Assembly (NCBI GenBank): GCA_004340125.1
Contig: SLUK01000012.1
Coordinates: 1-64,000, forward strand
DNA length: 64,000 bases
Direction: 5' to 3'
DNA from: Harryflintia acetispora
GTDB taxonomy: Bacteria; Bacillota; Clostridia; Oscillospirales; Ruminococcaceae
The position numbers and the translations under genes were made by a program. Shown here piece after piece: positions 44,018-53,080 of the stretch. The notes beneath the pieces were generated by a model, which was not told the origin of the DNA, made no database searches, and saw nothing but the letters and a program-made list of their open reading frames with translations. Numbering within the stretch: the first letter of the stretch is position 1; each line of letters starts with the position of its first letter.

Positions 44018-44788
44018 ATGATTGTAGATACCCACTGCCATTATTGGTCGCTGCAGGGCGTGCCCTATTATAACAACGCACCCCTGGAACTTTATCTAAA
44101 GGAGCAGAGAATTGATAAGATTTCCCTGATCTGCATGAATGAGAAGGAGAATGAAGGGATGTGCCGGCAGGTGCGCGCGCATCCCGGCACCTATTTTGGG
44201 ATCGCCTACCTGGATTTTAACCGGATGAAGGATTCCCTCACAAAGCTGCGGGCATGGGTGAAGGAGGGAATTGTCAAGGGGGTGAAGCTCTATCCCTACT
44301 TCGAGCACTTCGATGTGGATGATAGGGCGATCTATCCCTTCTATGAAACTGCTGTCGAATTGGGGCTCCCGGTACTGCCGCACATGGGTTGGGTCTGTAT
44401 GGATGAGGATGCCTCCTGCCATCGCAAGGGCAGCTACCGCCATACCGGCTTCCCGGTACAATACGGCAGGGTGATGGAGGACTTCCCCGCCCTCAAGCTG
44501 ATCGTCTCCCATCTGGGCGGGAACTATTACTACGAGTTTTTGACCATGGCCGAGCGGTTCGGGAGCATGATCATGGAGACCGCCTGGCTGCCAGACTACT
44601 GCATGCGGCATTATCCACCGCTCGATATGCCCGGTTGGATCGAGCACGCGGTCCGTTTTCTCGGCCCCGAGCGGGTGATGTATGCCGGGGAGGGCGTCTT
44701 CCCACAGGATATTCTGAGGCTCGACCTGCCCATGGCGCAGAAGTCGCTCATTCTCTCGCAAAACGCCGTAAGGTACTTTGGACTGTGA
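44018..44788 (+). CDS. Amidohydrolase-family protein with Glu in place of the catalytic Asp
   Basis: A 256-residue compact amidohydrolase 2 barrel. HxH at residues 6-8 (VDTHCHYW) and His in LPHMGWV and VSHLGGNY are conserved. The expected GSDYP motif near the C-terminus reads YAGEGVFP, where Glu probably replaces Asp. GGAGGAGCG precedes the ATG. It lies between the ROK regulator and a dehydrogenase gene in the same direction. Decarboxylation or lactone hydrolysis is a family-level guess. Confidence 0.8.
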   Translation: MIVDTHCHYWSLQGVPYYNNAPLELYLKEQRIDKISLICMNEKENEGMCRQVRAHPGTYFGIAYLDFNRMKDSLTKLRAWVKEGIVKGVKLYPYFEHFDVDDRAIYPFYETAVELGLPVLPHMGWVCMDEDASCHRKGSYRHTGFPVQYGRVMEDFPALKLIVSHLGGNYYYEFLTMAERFGSMIMETAWLPDYCMRHYPPLDMPGWIEHAVRFLGPERVMYAGEGVFPQDILRLDLPMAQKSLILSQNAVRYFGL

Positions 44789-44804
44789 GAAGGGAGTGGA
44801 TGCA

Positions 44805-45947
44805 ATGAAAAAATTAAAGGCCTGCATTGCGGGAATGGGGTTTGTCGGCGCGGTGCATGCCGAGGCGCTGCACCGCACCGGGGCGGCCGAGCTGATCGCG
44901 GTTGCCGATCCGGCCGGAGCCGCCCAAAAGGCGGAAAAATGCGGGGCTCCGCGCGGGTATGACGACGCCCTGGAGATGATCGAGCGGGAGCGCCCGGACG
45001 TGCTGCATATCTGTACGCCCAACCGCTCGCACTATGAGCTCGCCCGCTTCGCGCTGGAGAAGGGGATCCATGTGCTTTGTGAGAAGCCGCTGTGCTCGTC
45101 GTCCGACCAGGCGCGCCGGCTCTGTGAGCTGGCAGAAGAGCGGGGGCTGCGCTGCGGGCTGAACCTCAGTTTTCGCTATAACCCACAAATCATGCAGATG
45201 CGCTCACTGATTTCGCAGGGAAAGCTGGGACGGCTTTTTTCGGTCCATGGCTCCTATTTGCAGGACTGGCTGCTCTACGACACCGACTACAGCTGGAGGC
45301 TGGAAACCGACTTTCCCGGCGAGACACGGGCGGTGGCGGACATCGGTTCGCACTGGATGGACCTTTGCCAATTCGTGAGTGGACAGAAAATTACGGCGGT
45401 GATGGCCGAGTTTTCCACCTTCCACCGGCAGCGCAAAAAGCCGCTGCATGGGTCGGAGACCTTTTGCGCCGCAAACGGGGCGGCACGGGAATGGCAGGAG
45501 GTGCCGGTCGGCACTGAGGATTGCGCCTTGCTGATGTTTCGCTTTGAAAGCGGGCTGGTGGGCAGCTGTATGCTCAGCCAGGCCTTTGCCGGGCGCAAGA
45601 ACCAGCTCCTGCTTTCGGTCGCCGGCAGTGAGAGCTCCCTTTGCTGGGACAGTGATTGCGGCAACCGGCTCTGGTGGGGCCGGCGGGACGGCTACAATCA
45701 GGAGATCGAAAAGGCTCCGGAGCTGCTCGAGGAACCTGCGCGCCGGGTTACCGGCTACCCCGGCGGCCACGCCGAAGGGTTCGCGGACACCTTTAAGCAG
45801 GGCTTCCTGGACTTTTACGGATCTCTTACCAAAGACGCAAACGCCGCGGGCTGCTACGCCGGATTGGAAGACGGGCTGAGACTGCTGCAGCTATGCGAGA
45901 GCGCGGCGCTCAGCGCCCGTGAGCACAGATGGGTCGAGCTGCCTTGA
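44805..45947 (+). CDS. Gfo/Idh/MocA-family oxidoreductase
   Basis: A 380-residue NAD(P)-dependent sugar or inositol dehydrogenase-like enzyme. The Rossmann start is ACIAGMGFVGAVHAEAL. HICTPNRSHYEL and the hallmark CEKPLCSSSDQ with the catalytic Lys follow. The C-terminal alpha/beta domain has DIGSHWMDLCQFV with the conserved Asp and His. The start at 44805 follows GAAGGGAG and overlaps the previous gene's final region by no bases. It is the last gene of cluster 2, ahead of a strong terminator. Confidence 0.92.
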   Translation: MKKLKACIAGMGFVGAVHAEALHRTGAAELIAVADPAGAAQKAEKCGAPRGYDDALEMIERERPDVLHICTPNRSHYELARFALEKGIHVLCEKPLCSSSDQARRLCELAEERGLRCGLNLSFRYNPQIMQMRSLISQGKLGRLFSVHGSYLQDWLLYDTDYSWRLETDFPGETRAVADIGSHWMDLCQFVSGQKITAVMAEFSTFHRQRKKPLHGSETFCAANGAAREWQEVPVGTEDCALLMFRFESGLVGSCMLSQAFAGRKNQLLLSVAGSESSLCWDSDCGNRLWWGRRDGYNQEIEKAPELLEEPARRVTGYPGGHAEGFADTFKQGFLDFYGSLTKDANAAGCYAGLEDGLRLLQLCESAALSAREHRWVELP

Positions 45948-45963
45948 TAACGCTTGCCTAAAC

Positions 45964-46017
45964 GGCAAAAAGGCTCCCGGTCTGAAACGATCGTTTCAGA
46001 CCGGGAGCCTTTTTGCC
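45964..46017. terminator. Bidirectional terminator
   Basis: A near-perfect inverted repeat whose arms read GGCAAAAAGGCTCCCGG and CCGGGAGCCTTTTTGCC, closed by TGAAACGATCGTTTCA. It serves cluster 2 and the convergent GntR gene. Confidence 0.9.
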
Positions 46018-46025
46018 GCCCGTCC

Positions 46026-46739
46026 CTACCGCAGCTCGACGGTATAGGAGAAAAAGTCGCTGCGCACCACGCCGTCGCTGAACTCGATCGCCCGCGCGCC
46101 GTCATAGGCGACGCGGGACTTCTGCATGACGGTGACGTCCGGCTCGATGTGCAGCAGCCTCGCCTCGTCCTCGCGCAGCCGGGCCCCGCGGATGGTTTCC
46201 ACCGCCCGGGAGATGGACAACCCCATCCTGGCAAAGGTGTTGTACAGCCCGTTTTGATCGATCTGCTCGGGGGTCGCCTCGGAAAAGAGGTCGTGGGGGA
46301 GATAGGTGGTGTCCAGCGCGAAGGGGACCATATCGGCGTAGAAGAGGCGGCGCAGGCGGATGACGCGCCGCTCCTTGGTCACGTTCAGGCGGCTGCACAC
46401 CTCCGAGTCGGGATAGATCAGGGAGAACTCCAAGATTTTCACCGTGCAGCGGATGCCCCGCCTTCTCAGCTCCTCGCGCAGGCTGTAGGACTTGGAGAGC
46501 TTGTGGTCGAAGGGCTTGTTTTTGACGAAGGTCCCCTTGCCCTGCTTGCGGTAAACCTGGCCGCGCTGCTCAAGGATGTCCAGCGCCTTGCGCACCGTGG
46601 CGCGGCTGACCCCATATTCCTCGGAAAGCTCCCGTTCGGTGGGCAGCTTTCGCCCTTCCTCCCATTCGCCGGACTGGATCTTTTCCCTCAAACGGCTCAA
46701 CAGCTCACTGTAGCGATAACCGTTTTCCTCCATGCTCAT
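46026..46739 (-). CDS. GntR-family repressor with UTRA ligand domain
   Basis: A protein of 237 residues. The N-terminal winged helix has LPTERELSEEYGVSRATV and QVYRKQGKGTFV. The UTRA domain (about 85-237) follows, with RVIRLRRLFYADMVPFA and TTYLPHDLF, which senses small sugars or sugar phosphates. ATG 46739 has AAAGGA 6 bases upstream; ATG 46733 and 46745 are also in frame. It is divergent from the cluster 3 importer, whose promoter carries a perfect operator-like palindrome. Confidence 0.92.
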   Translation of the reverse strand: MSMEENGYRYSELLSRLREKIQSGEWEEGRKLPTERELSEEYGVSRATVRKALDILEQRGQVYRKQGKGTFVKNKPFDHKLSKSYSLREELRRRGIRCTVKILEFSLIYPDSEVCSRLNVTKERRVIRLRRLFYADMVPFALDTTYLPHDLFSEATPEQIDQNGLYNTFARMGLSISRAVETIRGARLREDEARLLHIEPDVTVMQKSRVAYDGARAIEFSDGVVRSDFFSYTVELR

Positions 46740-46907
46740 GACCATTCCTTTCTCGGGAAATGCTACCGGGGCGTCCGCGTCAAAATGCCGCTGTGGAAAA
46801 GGCCGTTCCCCGGTTCGATGCAGTTTCTTTATTCTACCATATTTTACGTATCTTGTCATTATTGGTACGAATCTTTTTCAATATTATATATAAATTTTAA
46901 ATAATAA

Positions 46908-46950
46908 TTGACATAAATATAGTATAATGTTAATATTGGTATGTACCAAT
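46908..46950 (+). promoter_or_regulatory. Cluster 3 promoter with GntR operator
   Basis: TTGACA (46908-46913), 17-base spacer, TAATAT (46931-46936). The perfect palindrome ATTGGTATGTACCAAT (46935-46950) overlaps the -10 box and start site, fitting direct repression. A half site ATTGGTA lies at 46861-46867, just before the GntR gene. Confidence 0.7.
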
Positions 46951-46980
46951 GGAGCAAATTAAAAATTAAGGAGGTTTATC

Positions 46981-48309
46981 ATGAAGAGGCATATGAAGAA
47001 GACGTTGGCGGCGCTTTGCTGCCTGGCGGTCGCGATCGGCGCGTTCTCAGGCTGCGGCCAGAGCCAGGGCGCGCCGGCCGAAAGCGAGCCTGCGAGCGCG
47101 CCTCCCGCGGCGTCCGGGCAAGCGCCCGAACCGGAGAGCGAGACCGCCGCGGGCGGGGAGATCACCGTCATGCTGCCGCCCTGGGCCGAGCCGAGCCCCG
47201 AGCTGCTGCAGGAGTTCACCGACGAGAGCGGGATCAAGGTGATCCTCAACGTCGTCGGCTGGGACGACATCCGCAACAAGATTTCCATCGCCTCGGTCGG
47301 GCAGGCCGCGGTGGCCGACGTGGTCGAGGTGGACTGGTCCTGGGTGGGCGAGTTCGGCGCCGCGGGCTGGATGGAGCCGCTGGACGTGGACGCCGCGGTG
47401 CAGGAATCCATGCCGCCGATCTCCTCCTTTATCTATGACGACCAGGTGCTGGCCGTCCCTTACTCGAACGACTTTCGGATCGCCTTCTACAACAAGGAGC
47501 ACTTCGAGGCCGCCGGTGTCACCGAGCCCCCCGCCACCTGGGACGAGGTGATCGAGGACGTCAAGAAGGTCAAGGAGGCCGGGATCTGCGAGTACCCGCT
47601 CTCCCTTATCCTTTCGGCGACCGAACCGACCACCAACACCATGCTCTGGCTGACCAACGCGAAATACGGGCCCTTCTTCAACGACGACATGTCGGTGAAC
47701 CACGACAACGTGCTGAATACGTTAAACTTTGTCAACGGCCTGGTCAATGTCGACAAGCTGGTCGACCCGGCGAGCCTCAACATGAAGGACACCGAGGTGG
47801 ACGGCAAGATGATGGCGAACTCCTCCAGCTTCATGGTGGCGGCCATCGCCTACAACGAGCGCCTGGACGATCCCGAGCAGTCCCAGGTGGTGGATAAGAC
47901 CGACCCGATCCTGGTGCCCGGCAGCGAAGCGGTGCGCAGCGCAACCTTCGCGCTCCCCGAGGGGCTGGGGATCCCGAAGTATGCCGTCAACAAGGAAGCG
48001 GGCAAAAAGTTCATCGACTGGTACACTTCCCCTGAGACCCAGATCAAGCTCTACGGCGAGCAGGGCAACATCCCGACCTCCAACGTGGCGCTGGAAAAGA
48101 TGATGGAGGAGGGTACGCTCAAGGACGGCGAGACGGTGATCGAGCAGACCACCTACATCAGCTCCCCCTTCCCGGGCGGCATCCCCGAGTGGTATTCCGA
48201 GATGAGCAACGCCGTGTACAACAACGTCAACCAAATGGTGCAAGGCTCGATCACTCCCGAGCAGGCCCTTGCGGGCATCGAGGATAAGGTGAACGAGCTT
48301 CGCGGATAG
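46981..48309 (+). CDS. Sugar ABC importer, substrate-binding lipoprotein (tandem copy 1)
   Basis: 442 residues. The lipoprotein signal peptide has lipobox FSGC, followed by a Pro/Glu/Ala linker to about residue 58. The binding fold starts GGEITVMLPPWAEPSPELL. AAGGAGG precedes the ATG. The neighbouring gene at 48347 encodes a clear paralogue. Two blocks of near-identical DNA (around 47254-47300 and 47310-47360) match that copy even at silent positions. Each copy may offer a different affinity or ligand to the same permease pair. Confidence 0.92.
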   Translation: MKRHMKKTLAALCCLAVAIGAFSGCGQSQGAPAESEPASAPPAASGQAPEPESETAAGGEITVMLPPWAEPSPELLQEFTDESGIKVILNVVGWDDIRNKISIASVGQAAVADVVEVDWSWVGEFGAAGWMEPLDVDAAVQESMPPISSFIYDDQVLAVPYSNDFRIAFYNKEHFEAAGVTEPPATWDEVIEDVKKVKEAGICEYPLSLILSATEPTTNTMLWLTNAKYGPFFNDDMSVNHDNVLNTLNFVNGLVNVDKLVDPASLNMKDTEVDGKMMANSSSFMVAAIAYNERLDDPEQSQVVDKTDPILVPGSEAVRSATFALPEGLGIPKYAVNKEAGKKFIDWYTSPETQIKLYGEQGNIPTSNVALEKMMEEGTLKDGETVIEQTTYISSPFPGGIPEWYSEMSNAVYNNVNQMVQGSITPEQALAGIEDKVNELRG

Positions 48310-48346
48310 GAAAACGAGTATGACCAATTGACAGGAGGGAATGAGT

Positions 48347-49675
48347 ATGAAACGCATATTGAGTCTGATTTGCTGTCTGTCGGTGATGGCCTCTGCCTTT
48401 GCCGGTTGCGGCAGCAAGCCCGCCGAGAGCACATCTTCCGCACAGGCGTCGCCGTCCTCGGCCCCGGCCGATAGCCAGGCCGCCCCCGAGGAAGAGGCCC
48501 CGGCTGAGAGTGCCGCGGGCGGCGAGATCACCGTCATGGTGCCTCCGTGGGCCGAGCCTTCGCAGGAGCTTCTGGACAGCTTCACGGCCGAGAGCGGGAT
48601 CAAGGTCGTGATGAACATCGTCGGCTGGGACGACATCCGCAACAAGATTTCCATCGCCGCGGTCGGGCAGACCGCGCCGGCCGACGTGGTCGAGGTGGAC
48701 TGGTCCTGGGTGGGCGAGTTCGGCGCGACCGGCTGGATGGAACCGATCGAGATGCCCCAGGAGGAGAAGGATGGCATGCCCACCGTACAGTCCTTCATCT
48801 ACGGTGACGAGGTGCTGGCCCTGCCCTATGCCAACGACTTCCGCCTGGCCTATTACAACACCGAGCATTTCTCACAGGCCGGCGTGGACGCCGCGCCGCA
48901 AAACTGGGACGAGACGATCGCTGCCTGTAAGAAGATCAAGGAGGCGGGGATCTGCGAGTATCCGCTTTCCTTCACCCTCTCCGCCACCGAGGCCGCCACG
49001 ACCAGCCTTCTGTGGATGACCCTCTCGAAGTACGGCGATTTCTTTAATGACGACTTCTCCGTCAACAAGGACAACGTCCTGGGCGCTTTGACCTTCTTAA
49101 ATTCCCTGGTCAACGAGGAGAAGCTGATCGATCCGGCCAGCCAGAACATGAAGGACATCGAGGTCTACGGCAAGCTGACCGCGGGAGCCGCCAGCTTCAT
49201 GGTGGGCCCGACCTACTTCATCGGGCTGATCAACAACCCCGAGGAATCCCAGGTGGTCGGCAAGGCCGCCGCGACCCTGGTGCCCGGAAACGGAACCATT
49301 AAGACCGCGACCTTCGCCCTGCCGGAAGGGGTGGGCATCCCCAAGTACAGCGAGAACAAGGAGGCCGCGCGCAAGTTCATCGACTGGTACACCTCCCCCG
49401 ACATCCAAGTCAAGATGTACGGGGAAAAGGGCAACATCCCGACGCGCACCGTCGCGCTCCAGCAGCTCATTGACAACGGCACCATCGAGGGCGGCGACGT
49501 GCTCATCGAGCAGTCGGACTACATTTCCGCCCCCTTCCCGGGCGGCATCCCGGAGTGGTATCCCGAGATGAGCAACACCATCTACAACAGCGTCAACCAG
49601 ATGGTGCAGGGGGCCCTGACCCCCGAGCAGGCCTACGAGAACATCGCCAGTCGGGTGGAGGAGCTCCGCCAGTAA
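48347..49675 (+). CDS. Sugar ABC importer, substrate-binding lipoprotein (tandem copy 2)
   Basis: 442 residues, paralogous to the preceding gene along its whole length. Lipobox FAGC is near residue 22. The shared blocks include GWDDIRNKISIA, ADVVEVDWSWVGEFGA, CEYPLS and PFPGGIPEWY. Regions facing the expected ligand cleft differ more (for example NDFRLAYYNTEHFSQAG). The likely start is ATG 48347 with AGGAGGG 7 bases upstream; ATG 48341 is closer than usual to the ribosome site. Only 37 bases separate it from copy 1. Confidence 0.92.
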   Translation: MKRILSLICCLSVMASAFAGCGSKPAESTSSAQASPSSAPADSQAAPEEEAPAESAAGGEITVMVPPWAEPSQELLDSFTAESGIKVVMNIVGWDDIRNKISIAAVGQTAPADVVEVDWSWVGEFGATGWMEPIEMPQEEKDGMPTVQSFIYGDEVLALPYANDFRLAYYNTEHFSQAGVDAAPQNWDETIAACKKIKEAGICEYPLSFTLSATEAATTSLLWMTLSKYGDFFNDDFSVNKDNVLGALTFLNSLVNEEKLIDPASQNMKDIEVYGKLTAGAASFMVGPTYFIGLINNPEESQVVGKAAATLVPGNGTIKTATFALPEGVGIPKYSENKEAARKFIDWYTSPDIQVKMYGEKGNIPTRTVALQQLIDNGTIEGGDVLIEQSDYISAPFPGGIPEWYPEMSNTIYNSVNQMVQGALTPEQAYENIASRVEELRQ

Positions 49676-49689
49676 CAATTTTCGGCCTT

Positions 49690-49721
49690 CCGGCAGCGGC
49701 CCCAGGCGGGGCCGCTGCCGG
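49690..49721 (+). other. GC-rich hairpin between binding proteins and permeases
   Basis: CCGGCAGCGGCCCC (49690-49703) pairs perfectly with GGGGCCGCTGCCGG (49708-49721). No T-run follows. Its position suggests an mRNA-stabilising or partial read-through element that keeps binding proteins more abundant than permeases. Confidence 0.6.
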
Positions 49722-49765
49722 CGGCTCGGTTCGGGGCCCGCGTTTTTCACAGGAAGAGGGGGACT

Positions 49766-50644
49766 ATGATGAAGAAGAAACGAAACGTTTTACCATACGC
49801 CATGCTCATACCGGGCTCGGTGCTGATGATCGCGCTGGTGTTCTACCCGATCATCGTCACCTTCTACTACAGCCTGCAGCATATGAAGCTGACCGCTCCG
49901 CAGGACAATCGGTTCGTCGGGCTGCAAAACTACCAGAAGATTCTGAGCGACTCCTCGTTTTGGTACTCGCTGCAAAACTCCATGGTCATCCTGGTGGTGG
50001 TCGTGGTCCTCACCGCCGTGGTGGGGCTGGCGATCGCGCTGCTGCTCAACGTCGACAGCAAGCTCAACGGCGTGCTCACCGCCATCGCCATCATCCCCTG
50101 GGCGCTGCCGCCCATCGTCAACGGCGTGATGTGGCGCTGGATCTTCCACCCGAGCTTCGGCTTCCTGAACAGGTTGCTGCTGCGCCTGGATTTGGTGGAA
50201 CAGCCGGTGCAGTGGCTCAACAGCCGGTGGTCCATCATGCTGATCGCCTCGCTGGTGGTCGCCTGGCGGAACATCCCCTTCTGCGCGGTGGTGACGCTCT
50301 CGTCATTACAGGCCATCCCGCGGCAGATCTACGAATCCGCCGTGATCGACGGCAGCGGCACCTGGCAGACCTTTAAGCACATCACCCTGCCGCTGCTGGT
50401 GCCGAGCTTCGGGATCGTGCTGACCTCGACCTCGATCAACGCGATCAATGTCTTTGACGAGATCGTCTCGCTGTCCGGATATGGGGATATGAGCAAAAAC
50501 CTGATGATTGACGCCTACCTGCGCACCTTCAGCTTCTTAGATTACGGGGTGGGCAGCGCGCTGACCTATATCATCATGATCCTGGCCGGGATATTGGGGC
50601 TTATCTATATCCGCAACGTCTACCGGGAGGTGAGTTACCTGTGA
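49766..50644 (+). CDS. Sugar ABC importer, permease (MalF/UgpA type)
   Basis: A 292-residue membrane protein with six helices, beginning LPYAMLIPGSVLMIALVFYP. The docking loop is QIYESAVIDGSGTWQTF. The start is ATG 49766 or the ATG directly after it, with GGAAGAGGGGG upstream. It overlaps the next permease by 4 bases. No ATPase is encoded with it, as in cluster 1. Confidence 0.92.
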   Translation: MMKKKRNVLPYAMLIPGSVLMIALVFYPIIVTFYYSLQHMKLTAPQDNRFVGLQNYQKILSDSSFWYSLQNSMVILVVVVVLTAVVGLAIALLLNVDSKLNGVLTAIAIIPWALPPIVNGVMWRWIFHPSFGFLNRLLLRLDLVEQPVQWLNSRWSIMLIASLVVAWRNIPFCAVVTLSSLQAIPRQIYESAVIDGSGTWQTFKHITLPLLVPSFGIVLTSTSINAINVFDEIVSLSGYGDMSKNLMIDAYLRTFSFLDYGVGSALTYIIMILAGILGLIYIRNVYREVSYL

Positions 50645-51492
50645 GCCGTAAGAAATCGCCTGCCTTCCGGGTGGTCTACACCCTGGCGATCATCTGCTTC
50701 GTCGCCTTTTCGCTGGGGCCGATCCTCTGGTCGTTCATCATGAGTATAACCCCCCAGTCCGAGATGCTCGCCAACTCCACCAATTTCTTTCCCAAGAACC
50801 CGACCTTCCAAAACTACATAAAGCTGATCGCCGACTCGGACCAGCAGGGCCTGCTCTTCCGCAAGGGACTCGTCAATTCCATCAAGGCGGCCTTTTTGTC
50901 GCTGCTGCTGGGGATTCCCTTCGCCGTCTCGTTCGCATATCCGCTGGCGAGGATCAAGTTTAAGGGCGTCAAGCTGATCCGCGACATCCTGCTGTTCACC
51001 ATGGCCATCCCGGTCTTTGCGACCATCATCCCGCTGTACCGGCTGTTCGTCTCGCTGCAGCTGCTGGACAATCTCTTCGGGCTGGTGCTGGTCTATATCA
51101 CCTCCTTTTTGCCGCTGACCGTCTGGCTGCTGATCAGCTACTTCGACACCCTGCCGCGGGAGCTGGAGGAGGCCGCCTATGTCGACGGATGCTCCCGCTT
51201 CGGGACGATGGTCCGGATCATCCTGCCCATCTCCTACCCGATCATCTTCGCCGCCTCCCTGATCGTCTTTCTGACGACCTGGAACCAGTTCCAGATCCCG
51301 CTGATCCTGGCGCCCTCCCATGCGACCAAGCCGATCGCGGTGGTCGCCTCCGAATTCGTGACCAAGATCACGGTGGACTACGGGCTGATGAACGCGGGGG
51401 GCATCCTCGCACTGATCCCGCCTTCGATCGTGGCGATCGTCTTCCGCAAGTTCCTGATCACCGGGATCGTCGGCGGCGCGACCAAGGGATAG
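50641..51492 (+). CDS. Sugar ABC importer, permease (MalG/UgpE type)
   Basis: A 283-residue partner permease with six helices, opening VVYTLAIICFVAFSLGPILW. The docking loop is ELEEAAYVDGCSRFGTM. The GTG start at 50641 overlaps the preceding TGA stop (GTGA), indicating coupled translation. Its product assembles with the MalF-type subunit in the membrane. Confidence 0.92.
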   Translation: MSRKKSPAFRVVYTLAIICFVAFSLGPILWSFIMSITPQSEMLANSTNFFPKNPTFQNYIKLIADSDQQGLLFRKGLVNSIKAAFLSLLLGIPFAVSFAYPLARIKFKGVKLIRDILLFTMAIPVFATIIPLYRLFVSLQLLDNLFGLVLVYITSFLPLTVWLLISYFDTLPRELEEAAYVDGCSRFGTMVRIILPISYPIIFAASLIVFLTTWNQFQIPLILAPSHATKPIAVVASEFVTKITVDYGLMNAGGILALIPPSIVAIVFRKFLITGIVGGATKG

Positions 51493-51504
51493 GGGGCGGA
51501 TGGC

Positions 51505-53073
51505 ATGAACGGTACAATGACCGAGGTCCTGGCCGGGGTGGACATCGGCGGGACCAGCGTCAAGGTGCTCGTCTGCGACGCGCGCGGGCGCAAGGTCTGC
51601 TTACAGAAATCCTCGACCCTGCCCGCGTATCTGGGCACCGACGGCAAAACGCCGGACACCGGCCCCCAGCGCCGCTTCGACGGGGAGAAGCTCTGGTTCA
51701 TCACGGCGCAGACGATCGCGCGGGCAATGAAGGAGCTGCCGCAGGGCTGCCGCCTGCGCTCCATCGCGGTGAGCAGCTGCGGGTGCACCGTGTTGCTGCT
51801 GGACGAGAAGGGGGAGCAGATCGACTTTTCGGTCTCCCCCGGGGAGCTCGCGCGCGAGGCCGCTTACTACGCCGGATGCTTTACCAACCAGGAGTTCTGC
51901 GCGCGCACCGGCTACCCGCTGGAGGAGAACAATTCCGGCTTCCACATCAGTGCCTTCTGCCAGAGGGAGCAGGGGCACAGGATCGCGCACGTCGTCTCGG
52001 TGGACGATTACATCGCCTACCGCCTGAGCGGGGAGATCACCCGCAACTACAGCACCGCGCTCTCCTGCGGCATGTGGGACTGGGGCGAGCGGGGGTGGCT
52101 TTCCCGCTTCCTCATGCGCACCGGCCTTCTAGAGGAGCAGCTGGGCACGCCGCTGGAGAGCGGCACCCCCATCGGCCCGGTCTGCCAGACGGCGCTCGAG
52201 GAAGCCTGCCTGCCCGACGGGGTGCTGGTGTGCACCGGCGGGCACGACTACGAGTGCGCCGCCTTCGCCTGCCACCCCCTGGTGGAGGGGAACCTCTTCT
52301 CGATCACCGGCACCATCGACATGCTCGCCTTTTTTCAGCGCGGGGAGCTGCCGGAGCCGATGGAGGAGTGCCGCCACATCTGTGACCGGCATGTGATGCC
52401 CGGCGAGCACAGCAGCATGATCGAGACGCTGGGCGCCGTACAGACCGAGTGGCTGAAAAACAGGGTCGTGGCCGACGAACAGTTCGGCTTCGCACTCGGC
52501 TGGGACGACTATTTTTCCCGCCTTGCGGGGCGCTATGGCGCGGACTTTCGCAGCACCGAGCTCTTCCTGCCCCGGGTGTTCGGCACCTATTTCCCATGGG
52601 TGGACCGCGACAGCCTCGGGATGTACGCGGGGCTTTCCAAGGATACCGATGCGTCCGCGCTGCTGCTGGCCACCGTCGAGGGGATGGCCTTTCAGACCAA
52701 GAAGATGGCGCATGTCCTCAAGGGGGATTTTTCGGCGCAGGACGCCGTGGTGATGGTGGGCGGGGGCAGCAAGGACCCCACCTGGCTGCAGGTCAAGGCG
52801 GACATTTTGGGTAGCAGGCTCATCATCCCCGCGCTGCCCGAAGCCTCGGCGACGGGCGCGGCGCTGCTGGGCGGGGTGGGCTGCAAGGTTTTTGCCGGCC
52901 ACCGTGAGGCGGCGCAGGCCTGCGAAGGGGCCATACGGCAGGAGGTCCTGCCGGACCCGCGGCGCAGCGCCTATTTCGGGGAAGTTTACCGGGAGGTTTA
53001 CCTCCCGCTGGAGAGGACTATGAACGAGTTTGACAAAAAGAGGCTGCAAATCAATCAACGATACGAGAGGTGA
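51505..53073 (+). CDS. FGGY-family carbohydrate kinase
   Basis: A 522-residue two-domain sugar kinase (xylulokinase/glycerokinase fold). The N-terminal phosphate loop VLAGVDIGGTSVKVLVCD starts near residue 8. The central DDYIAYRLSGEITRNYS holds the likely catalytic Asp. TGGHDYECAAFAC and the adenosine loop VMVGGGSKDPTWLQVKADILG follow. It would phosphorylate the sugar delivered by the adjacent importer. It ends 7 bases before the GH4 gene, with which it shares the operon. Confidence 0.92.
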   Translation: MNGTMTEVLAGVDIGGTSVKVLVCDARGRKVCLQKSSTLPAYLGTDGKTPDTGPQRRFDGEKLWFITAQTIARAMKELPQGCRLRSIAVSSCGCTVLLLDEKGEQIDFSVSPGELAREAAYYAGCFTNQEFCARTGYPLEENNSGFHISAFCQREQGHRIAHVVSVDDYIAYRLSGEITRNYSTALSCGMWDWGERGWLSRFLMRTGLLEEQLGTPLESGTPIGPVCQTALEEACLPDGVLVCTGGHDYECAAFACHPLVEGNLFSITGTIDMLAFFQRGELPEPMEECRHICDRHVMPGEHSSMIETLGAVQTEWLKNRVVADEQFGFALGWDDYFSRLAGRYGADFRSTELFLPRVFGTYFPWVDRDSLGMYAGLSKDTDASALLLATVEGMAFQTKKMAHVLKGDFSAQDAVVMVGGGSKDPTWLQVKADILGSRLIIPALPEASATGAALLGGVGCKVFAGHREAAQACEGAIRQEVLPDPRRSAYFGEVYREVYLPLERTMNEFDKKRLQINQRYER

Positions 53074-53080
53074 CAGCGTT

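Noticed and set aside
45984..45999. TGAAACGATCGTTTCA as a catabolite-response site
   Set aside because: It is the tip of a bidirectional terminator stem between convergent genes and is two bases longer than the cre consensus.
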